Assembly: GCA_963849095.1 (NCBI GenBank)
Contig: CAWKGA010000008.1
Coordinates: 186,001-250,000, forward strand
Origin: JASHUC01 sp963849095
Lineage (GTDB): Bacteria; Pseudomonadota; Gammaproteobacteria; Steroidobacterales; Steroidobacteraceae
Direction of reading: 5' to 3'
DNA length: 64,000 nt
The notes beneath the pieces were generated by a model. It ran no database searches, had not been told where the DNA came from, and was given only the letters and a program-made list of their open reading frames with translations. Positions 8,398-14,618 of the stretch are shown one piece after another. How positions within the stretch are numbered: the stretch's first letter is position 1; the number at the start of each line of letters is the position of its first letter. The position numbers and the translations under genes are program-made.

Positions 8398-9554
8398 GCG
8401 TCCGATACCTCGCGGCCGGAAATCTCGCGCAGCAGCTCGCGCGCGATGACCGTCTTCTGGATCTCGTTGGTGCCTTCCTCGAAGCGCTGGGCGCGCGCGT
8501 CGCGGTAGACGCGCTCGATCGGATGAGGCTCCCAGTACCCGACGCCGCCGTGAATCTGCAGCGCCTGGTCGGTCACGCGCTGCAGCATGGAGGTGGCGTG
8601 GAGCTTCGCCATGGAGGAGAGCTTCTGCGCCTGCGGGCTGCCGCCTTCCCACTCGCTCGCCGCATGCAGGACCAGGCGGCGAGAGGCCTCGATGTCCGTC
8701 GCCATCTCCGCGATCATGAAGGCGATGGCCTGCCTGCGGTAGAGGGGTTTGCCGAACGTCTCGCGGTGGCGCGCGCGATCCACGGCGAGCTCGAACGCCC
8801 GCCGTGCGAGCCCGACACAGCTCATTGCGACGGAGATCCGGCTCGGCGCGAGGAATCCGCCGAGGGCGACCTCCAGGCCCTGGCCCTCCGCGCCGAGGCG
8901 GTGGGAGACCGGAACCGGCGCGCGGTCGAAACTCATGCGCGCATGGTCGCTGCCGCGCACGCCCATCGATTCCGGCATCCGCTCCACGCGCGCGTTCGCG
9001 ACGTTGCGCGGGACGAGCAGGGCGACGATGCCGGAGGCCCCGACGGTTCCGGCGACCCGCGCGAACAGGAGCCAGTAGTCGCAGATCGAGCCGAAGGTGA
9101 TCATGTGTTTCTCGCCGCTGAGCAGGTACGTGTCGCCTTCGCGCACGACGCTCGAGCGCAGATCGGCGCCGGTGCCGGCGCCCGGCTCCGTGAGCGCGAA
9201 CGCGATTTTGAGCTCGCCCGTGACGGAGGGAATCACGAACCGGCGGCGCTGCTCGGCGTTCGCGTACCGGTCGAGCGCCCGCCACGTGCCGTTCACGACG
9301 TGCACGATCATGCGGATCGCCGCGTGCGACATCGCGACGATCTCCATGATTCCGAGGTAGCGGGTGAAGGAGAGGCCGCGGCCGCCGAGCTCGGCCGGCG
9401 CCGTGAGGCTCAGGTATCCGCGCCCGCGCAGCTCGTCCCACAGCTCGGGCGCGACGGCATGCTCGCGCTCGATGCGCTCGGCCCACCTCTCCGCGGGCCC
9501 GCGGATGTACTGCTCGATCTCCGCTTTAAGGGCGGTGTATTCGTCGTCGGTCAT
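8394..9554 (-). CDS. Acyl-CoA dehydrogenase family flavoprotein
   Basis: The 386-residue product has the three-part acyl-CoA dehydrogenase fold. It shows AFALTEPGAGTGADL and GEKHMITFGS in the FAD/substrate middle domain, RHRETFGKPL and QIHGGVGYWEPHPIER in the C-terminal helical domain, and FEEGTNEIQ near residue 360, placing the catalytic-base Glu in the usual short-chain position. Such enzymes oxidise an acyl-CoA at C2-C3 and pass electrons to ETF. It sits between the acyl-CoA ligase and the SDR with 4-base overlaps on both sides. In a synthetic pathway it might act as a dehydrogenase or a reductase; unknown. Confidence 0.87.
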   Translation of the reverse strand: MTDDEYTALKAEIEQYIRGPAERWAERIEREHAVAPELWDELRGRGYLSLTAPAELGGRGLSFTRYLGIMEIVAMSHAAIRMIVHVVNGTWRALDRYANAEQRRRFVIPSVTGELKIAFALTEPGAGTGADLRSSVVREGDTYLLSGEKHMITFGSICDYWLLFARVAGTVGASGIVALLVPRNVANARVERMPESMGVRGSDHARMSFDRAPVPVSHRLGAEGQGLEVALGGFLAPSRISVAMSCVGLARRAFELAVDRARHRETFGKPLYRRQAIAFMIAEMATDIEASRRLVLHAASEWEGGSPQAQKLSSMAKLHATSMLQRVTDQALQIHGGVGYWEPHPIERVYRDARAQRFEEGTNEIQKTVIARELLREISGREVSDA

Positions 9555-11182
9555 GGTCGCTCCGCGCCCGGCGTCGATACGAGCGTCCTCGCGCGCTCGC
9601 GCAGGCGGAATTTTTGAATCTTTCCAGATGGCGTCCTCGGCAGGGACTCGAGCACCTCCAGGCGCTCGGGCCAGTAGGGCTTCGCGACGCGCCGCTCGTC
9701 GAGAAACCGCTGCAGGGAGAGGAAATCGAGCGTCGCGCCGGCGCGCGGCACGACGAACGCGCAGGCCCGCTCGCCGAGGCGCGGATCGGGCATCGCGACG
9801 ATCGCAACCTCCTTCACGGCGCCGTGCTGGTGCAGCAGCTGCTCGATCTCGGCGACGGGGATCTTCTCCCCGCCGCGGTTGATCACGTCCTTCACTCGTC
9901 CCGTCACGTGCAGGAAGCCCGCCTCATCGATGCGCGCGAGGTCGCCGGTCCGGTACCACCCATCCGGCGTGTACGCCGCGGCCGTCCAGTCCGGACGATC
10001 GAGATAGCCTTCGAGCATCGTGGGCGAGCTCGTCTCGAAGTGGCCTTCTCGCCCGGGACCGAGCACCTCTCCGGCGTCGTCGCGGATACGCAGGCGGATC
10101 GATCGAAGCGGGCGCCCGTCCGAGCCCCAGGCCTTCTCGGGAGGGTCGCTCGGCGAGGCGAGCGTCGCGAGACAGCCCTCGGTCGTGCCGAAGGCGCCGC
10201 AAACCGCCGCTCGCAGCGTCTCGGTCGCGCGCCGGGCGAGCGTGCGGGGCACGGCCGCGCCCGTTGCGACGAAGGTGCGGAGCGATCGCGGAGGATCGGC
10301 GCCGTCCTCCACGGCCTGAACCAGGTCCGCGAGGAAGGGGGTGGCCGCCTGCACGAAGGTGGCGCCGGCTCGGGAGAAGGCCTCGAGCCCTCTCACCGGG
10401 TCCCAGGTCTCCTGCACGATCTGCGGGACGCCGAGCATCAACGCGAGCCACATGCCGTACAGGAATCCGGTCTGGTGCGCGAGCGGAGAGGGGACGTAGA
10501 TGCGGTCGTCCGCACCGAGTCCGAGATGCTCGATCTCCATCGCCACGGCGCTCGTCAGCGTGTCCCGGTGATGCAGCACGCCCTTCGGCTCGCCGGAGGT
10601 TCCCGATGTGAACAGGAGCTGCGCGAGCCCGTTCGGGTCGGGCGCGCTCGTCCCGGCGGCACGCCCGTACGCCGCAATCGCATCCGAGGCGCGATGGAGC
10701 GATGTCCAGGTCACGCGCTGCGAACACGGGATGTCGGGCTCGTCGCGGCCGCTCGCGACGACAACGCCGTGCTTCAGCAGCGGCAACCGCGGCTCGAGAG
10801 AGGCGATCTCTTGCGCCGGACGACGTCCACGGTACTCATCGACCGCGAAGACGACGGGGGCTCGCGCCCGCCGGAGCAGATCCTCGAGCTCGCGCTCGCG
10901 AAAGATGGGCATCAGCGGACAGCAGATCGCGCCGAGGCGCAGCGCGCCGAGCGTGATCGCGACGAACTCCGCGCGGTTGGGAAGCTGATAGGCGACCACC
11001 TCGCCGCGGCCGACGCCGAGCTGCGCGAGCAGCGCGGCCGTGCGCTCGGTTTGCCTCTCGAGCTCGCTCCACGTCCATACGGAGTTGCCCGAATCGCGCA
11101 CGTCGAAGATGGCGGGATCGCGCGGGCGCCGCTCGGCCATCTCCGCCACGCGCTCGGCCGGGCCGGGGATCACGTCACGCAT
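9551..11182 (-). CDS. Acyl-CoA synthetase (AMP-forming, ANL family)
   Basis: A 543-residue adenylate-forming ligase. The P-loop FTSGTSGEPKGVLHH is near residue 190, GAFGTTEG marks the aryl/acyl binding turn, DGWYRTGDLARID is the ribose-binding Asp region, GRVKDVINRGGEKI the hinge, and PRTPSGKIQKF carries the catalytic Lys. This class activates a carboxylic acid with ATP and CoA. ATG 11182 lies inside the end of the EPSP-synthase-like gene (13-base overlap) and the stop overlaps the dehydrogenase start, so translation is coupled. Its neighbours suggest a shikimate-derived ring acid as substrate, but a fatty or aryl acid is equally allowed by sequence. Confidence 0.85.
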   Translation of the reverse strand: MRDVIPGPAERVAEMAERRPRDPAIFDVRDSGNSVWTWSELERQTERTAALLAQLGVGRGEVVAYQLPNRAEFVAITLGALRLGAICCPLMPIFRERELEDLLRRARAPVVFAVDEYRGRRPAQEIASLEPRLPLLKHGVVVASGRDEPDIPCSQRVTWTSLHRASDAIAAYGRAAGTSAPDPNGLAQLLFTSGTSGEPKGVLHHRDTLTSAVAMEIEHLGLGADDRIYVPSPLAHQTGFLYGMWLALMLGVPQIVQETWDPVRGLEAFSRAGATFVQAATPFLADLVQAVEDGADPPRSLRTFVATGAAVPRTLARRATETLRAAVCGAFGTTEGCLATLASPSDPPEKAWGSDGRPLRSIRLRIRDDAGEVLGPGREGHFETSSPTMLEGYLDRPDWTAAAYTPDGWYRTGDLARIDEAGFLHVTGRVKDVINRGGEKIPVAEIEQLLHQHGAVKEVAIVAMPDPRLGERACAFVVPRAGATLDFLSLQRFLDERRVAKPYWPERLEVLESLPRTPSGKIQKFRLRERARTLVSTPGAERP

Positions 11183-12465
11183 TCCATCTTCACCCCGATG
11201 CCGCGCATCGCGTTCAGGAACTCCGGGTAGGAGATCCGGTAGGCGTTCGGATAGGAGATGAGCGTGTATCCGGTCGCGCGCGTCCCGGCGATGGCGAGGG
11301 ACATGAGCACCCGGTGATCGTTGAACGAGGACAGATCCCGCCCACTCAGGCGCTCGACGCCGCGGATCACGAGGCGGGACCCGTCGATCTGCAGCTTGCC
11401 GCCCATGCGATTCAACTGCAGCATGGCCGCCACTCGGTCGGACTCCTTGAGCCGGACGTGATCGATGTTCTCGAGGATGGTCTCGCCGTCGGCGAAGGTC
11501 GCGAGCGTCGCGAGGATGGGCAGGATGTCCGGGGTCTCCCGGCAGTCGACGTGCACGGCACGCGGTCGAAAGCCGTTGTGCCGCACCCGCACCCCGTCCG
11601 CGCGCTCGTCTTCCTCCATGCTGAGCCCCATCTCCCGGATCACGTCGAGGAACGCTCGCTCGGGATGGTCGCTGAGCGCGCCGTTCAGCCGCAGGTGGCG
11701 CAGCAGGATGTCCGAAGGGTGCAGCGCCGTGATGGCGAGCCCGAACGCCGCCGAGCCGATGTCGGGGGGGAGCTTCACGATGGCCGGGCGTGCCTCCTGA
11801 TTGGGAGGCACGATGAACTTCCGGCGGTCCGCGGACGCTTCGACGTGCAGCCCGAACTGCTCCATCATCGACAGGGTGAGGTCCACGTAGGGACGCTCGT
11901 TGAGAGGGCCCTCGACGTCGATCGTCGTTTGGCGCTCGGCGAAGGCCGCGATCATCAGCAGGCCCGAGAGCCACTGCGAGAGCGTGCCAGCGATCCGGAT
12001 ATGCCCGCCCTTCGCCCGGCCGTTCTCGATGTGAATCGGCGGGCAGCCGTTGTGCGAGGTGACGCCGATGCCGAGCTGCCGCAGGGCGTCGAGCAGGGGG
12101 CCCACCGGACGTCGCTGGAAATACCGCTGGCCAACGAGCACGACGGGCCGGTCGGCGAGCGCGCAGAGTCCGGTCATGAAGTACAGCGTGGATCCGGAGC
12201 TGCCGACGGACAGCGTGGGCCGGCGCGGACGGTACGGGCCGCCCTCTACGAAGAAGGTGTCGCCCTCGACGCGGATGGACGTGCCGAGCCCCCGCAGCAC
12301 GCTCAGCGTGTACGAGACGTGCTTGGCGTGTGTCAGTCCGACGATTTCGCTGCGGCCGGGAGCGAGGGAGGCGAGGATCAGCGCGCGGTGCGCATGATAT
12401 TTGGAGTTCGGGATCGTGAGCTCGTGGGCTAACGGCTGGCGGGTGGGCTCGACGAGCAGACGCAT
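11170..12465 (-). CDS. EPSP-synthase-like enolpyruvyl transferase paralogue
   Basis: The 431-residue product shows the two-domain EPSP synthase pattern: NSKYHAHRALILASLAPG at the N-terminus, VGSSGSTL, QRRPVG, LSQWLSGLLM, ERPYVDLT, TPDILPILATLA, RLKESDR and FNDHR. Residues matching E. coli Lys22, Arg27, Arg124, Gln171, Asp313, Lys340, Glu341 and Arg344 are present. Several shikimate-3-phosphate contacts differ: Ser23 is Tyr, Ser169 Leu, Ser197 Glu and Asn336 His (E. coli numbering from memory). It sits between a ketosynthase and an acyl-CoA ligase, not beside serC, tyrA or cmk. I think it acts on a shikimate-type ring in a specialised pathway; a diverged housekeeping AroA is the alternative. 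Confidence 0.78.
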   Translation of the reverse strand: MRLLVEPTRQPLAHELTIPNSKYHAHRALILASLAPGRSEIVGLTHAKHVSYTLSVLRGLGTSIRVEGDTFFVEGGPYRPRRPTLSVGSSGSTLYFMTGLCALADRPVVLVGQRYFQRRPVGPLLDALRQLGIGVTSHNGCPPIHIENGRAKGGHIRIAGTLSQWLSGLLMIAAFAERQTTIDVEGPLNERPYVDLTLSMMEQFGLHVEASADRRKFIVPPNQEARPAIVKLPPDIGSAAFGLAITALHPSDILLRHLRLNGALSDHPERAFLDVIREMGLSMEEDERADGVRVRHNGFRPRAVHVDCRETPDILPILATLATFADGETILENIDHVRLKESDRVAAMLQLNRMGGKLQIDGSRLVIRGVERLSGRDLSSFNDHRVLMSLAIAGTRATGYTLISYPNAYRISYPEFLNAMRGIGVKMECVT

Positions 12466-12518
12466 ATCGACCTCAAGGCGTCCTCGCTCGCAACGTCCGG
12501 GACAACGTCGCGAGCACC

Positions 12519-13718
12519 CTACCGCGATAGCACGACCGACGCATTCTGACCTCCGAATCCAAACGCGTTGACCAGGAATGCGCCGTAGCGCAAGGCGCGC
12601 GGCGCGCCGAGAACCAGCTCGAATCGGGCCTCGGGGTCCACGTTCTGCGTTCCGAGAGTGTGGGGAACGATGTGCCGCTCCATGCCGAGGATGCCCGCGA
12701 TCGCCGAGGTCGCGCCCGCCGCCGCCATGGCGTGCCCGAGGTGTCCGCGAAGCGCCGTGACGAGCGGGCGGTGGTCCGGGAACGTCGCATTGATCGCTCT
12801 CAACTCCGCGATGTCGCCGACGACCGTTCCGGTCGCGTGCGCATAGATCACCTCGACCGCGGCGTCCGCATCGTCGAGCGCGGCCCGTATGACTTCCGCC
12901 TCGTACCGGCCGCTCGGCTCGGGCGAGGTGAGATGGTGGCTGTCGGCCATGGAGGCATAGCCGCGCACGCGTGCGAGGATTCGGGCACCGCGCTGCCGCG
13001 CGTGTTCGACGTGCTCGAGGAACAGCATCGCTCCTCCGTCTCCCATGACGAACCCGTCGCGCTCGACGTCGAACGGGCGCGACGCCTTCCGCGGGTCCGT
13101 CGTGTGAGACAGAGCCCCGGCCCGCTCGAGGCTCGCGTACACGACGGGCGCGAGCAGCGTCTCGACGCCGCCGGCCACCGCGCACACCGCCTCGCCGCGC
13201 TCGATCAGCTGCGCCGCAAGCCCGATCGCATCCAGCGAGGAGGCGCAGGCGGTGCTGATGGTGAGCTGCCGGCCGCGCAATCCCCAGTTGAGCGAGATGC
13301 GGGCGGCGGCCATGTTGGGAATGACGAGCGCCATCAGCTTCGGTGTGACGTGGCGTGGATTGACGGCGAGCTGCATCTGAGTTTCTGCGAGCAGAGGCAG
13401 GCCGCCCATGGTATTGCCGAGGACCACTGCAGTCTTGGGCGGAGGGACGTCGAACCCAGCCATGGAGAACGCTTGTGCGGCCGTCGCGACCGCGTACTGC
13501 GTGAAGCGGTCGGCGTTGCGGACGAATTCCGCCGGCACGTTGAGGCTCGCCAGGAGATCGTCCGGGACTGCCGCCCAGAGCCGATTGCCGCTCAGCGCCT
13601 CGCTCTGCGGGATGGTCGTGAAGCCGTGCCGGCCGCTCACGATCGCATCCCAGAATGACTCGACACCCGACCCGACCGGACAGATGACGCCCATGCCCGT
13701 CACAGCCACCTGCTCCAT
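12519..13718 (-). CDS. Divergent beta-ketoacyl synthase (FabF/KAS II-like)
   Basis: A 399-residue thiolase-fold ketosynthase. The nucleophile is Cys158 (STACASSLDA) and the catalytic His are 294 (HATGTVVGD) and 329 (LGHAMAAAG). Two conserved features are altered: the usual HGT(S/G)T reads HATGT, and the active-site Lys five residues before the second His is Arg324. The C-terminus NAFGFGGQNASVVL is typical of FabF. ATG 13718 has GGAG eight bases upstream. It is the first gene after the promoter at 13929-13957, and the gap to the next gene is 53 bp. It may condense a special starter unit with malonyl-ACP (inference). Confidence 0.85.
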   Translation of the reverse strand: MEQVAVTGMGVICPVGSGVESFWDAIVSGRHGFTTIPQSEALSGNRLWAAVPDDLLASLNVPAEFVRNADRFTQYAVATAAQAFSMAGFDVPPPKTAVVLGNTMGGLPLLAETQMQLAVNPRHVTPKLMALVIPNMAAARISLNWGLRGRQLTISTACASSLDAIGLAAQLIERGEAVCAVAGGVETLLAPVVYASLERAGALSHTTDPRKASRPFDVERDGFVMGDGGAMLFLEHVEHARQRGARILARVRGYASMADSHHLTSPEPSGRYEAEVIRAALDDADAAVEVIYAHATGTVVGDIAELRAINATFPDHRPLVTALRGHLGHAMAAAGATSAIAGILGMERHIVPHTLGTQNVDPEARFELVLGAPRALRYGAFLVNAFGFGGQNASVVLSR

Positions 13719-13928
13719 CACGAGCGCTCCGTGGAGGCTCGCGGGGAAGCGGTCAGCGGCCGCCTGGAACGCATGCAAAACGCGGCGACTGGCATCAGAA
13801 TGAACCGGCCCTCGGCCTCCGACGCATGCATCGACAGGTCGATGTCCCATGCGTGCGAAAGCAGTGAAACAGACACCATCTGCCGCACGTCGACGGCGAT
13901 AAAACGGAACGCTCCCCGAGCAAATGTT

Positions 13929-13957
13929 AGTGTACGGGCCGCCTGATCGACAATCAA
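13929..13957 (-). promoter_or_regulatory. Sigma-70 promoter of the ketosynthase-to-enolase operon
   Basis: On the minus strand TTGATT (13957-13952) and TACACT (13934-13929) are separated by exactly 17 bp. Transcription would start near 13921, leaving a leader of about 200 nt before the ketosynthase ATG. No other convincing promoter is seen before enolase, so this may drive all seven genes. Confidence 0.6.
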
Positions 13958-13975
13958 CGCCGCGCCCGGCGCGCG

Positions 13976-14164
13976 CTACCTGCAGTCCGCGACGGACCGA
14001 GGATCCGCGGTGTCCGGATTGATCACGCCGAAGCACGCGGGAGTGTAGGCGTAGGAGAGCCGCACTTTCTCCTGGTGCAACCGCTCGAGAAGCCGCTCCC
14101 GGATGAGTCGGCCGCGGTGGCGGTGATTCTCGTGCACGTGGAATCGAAAGAACGATCCTTGCAT
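13976..14164 (-). pseudogene. DUF190 (PII-like) gene remnant with internal deletion
   Basis: The 62-codon frame starts with ATG 14164 and a good AAGGGG site six bases before it. Its first 20 residues (MQGSFFRFHVHENHRHRGRL) look like the N-terminus of DUF190 proteins. Residues 24-48 (ERLLERLHQEKVRLSYAYTP, then ACFGV) look like the DUF190 C-terminus. The middle of the roughly 110-residue domain is missing, so this is best read as an in-frame deletion derivative. It lies just downstream of a crcB fragment, the usual DUF190 partner. It may still be translated, but the fold cannot be complete. Family match is from memory. Confidence 0.5.
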
Positions 14165-14207
14165 GATGATCCCCTTGCAGCGGATCCCCTTGAGCCTCTT
14201 GAGTCGC

Positions 14208-14330
14208 TCAGCCCCTCAGCCATTCAACCGTGCCGATTCCAGCGATCGTCATCAGCGCGGACCCGCCGAGATGGATCGCGACTTCGCTCATTGCCCAGAT
14301 GAATCTTCCCTCGGCGAGGATGGATTTCCA
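14208..14330 (-). pseudogene. Fluoride channel CrcB, C-terminal fragment
   Basis: About 40 codons ending at 14208 read LAEGRFIWAMSEVAIHLGGS, then ALMTIAGIGTVEWLRG. This matches the last helix of the CrcB type found beside DUF190 (pattern EGxFxWAxxxxxLHLxGSxxLTxxG). The upstream frame carries no crcB signatures and no start, so the first two thirds of the gene are gone. CrcB exports fluoride in intact form. The fragment precedes the DUF190 remnant by 43 bp in the same direction, so both look like one decaying locus. Confidence 0.45.
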
Positions 14331-14400
14331 CACGAGGAACAGAGGGGCCAGGTCCGAGTTGCGGGTCAGTTTGCGGTCGATGCCGCGGGCAGGCAACGCA

Positions 14401-14432
14401 CGCTGCCCGGCACGCGCGCTGCCCGGCACGCG
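14401..14432. repeat. Perfect 16-bp tandem duplication
   Basis: The unit CGCTGCCCGGCACGCG occurs twice in a row (14401-14416 and 14417-14432) in non-coding sequence upstream of the crcB fragment. It has no length that preserves a reading frame and probably marks slippage in decaying DNA. Confidence 0.8.
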
Positions 14433-14588
14433 GGCACTGCGGCGGCGCCGCAATGGGGCCGCCGAGCGGGCCCAAGAAAGTGAGTCCTGGGTCGCGCTTG
14501 CCGGCCGGAACCCCCGCGAGTTCCCGCAGTCGTGACTTCCCTCACGGCATATGTCATCAAGGCGCTGCAAGTTAGGCCCTCCGACCCC

Positions 14589-14603
14589 GACCCCGGAGGG
14601 GTC
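14589..14603 (+). promoter_or_regulatory. Hairpin overlapping the only Shine-Dalgarno-like run before the hybrid kinase
   Basis: GACCCC (14589-14594) pairs with GGGGTC (14598-14603) around GGA. The GGAGGGG in this hairpin is the only strong ribosome-site-like sequence near the kinase start and would be partly hidden. It sits about 17 nt before ATG 14619, which is far for a standard site, so the true start is uncertain. Confidence 0.3.
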
Positions 14604-14618
14604 TCCGCGGCTGCGAGC

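Noticed and set aside
11170..12465. Plain housekeeping aroA
   Set aside because: Not fully excluded, but operon context and changes at several substrate-binding positions point to a specialised paralogue.
13718..13957. A 79-codon frame whose stop overlaps the ketosynthase ATG (TGATG)
   Set aside because: Its start codon lies inside the -35 box of the promoter at 13929-13957, so the transcript would not contain it; the protein has no carrier-protein Ser or other recognisable motif.
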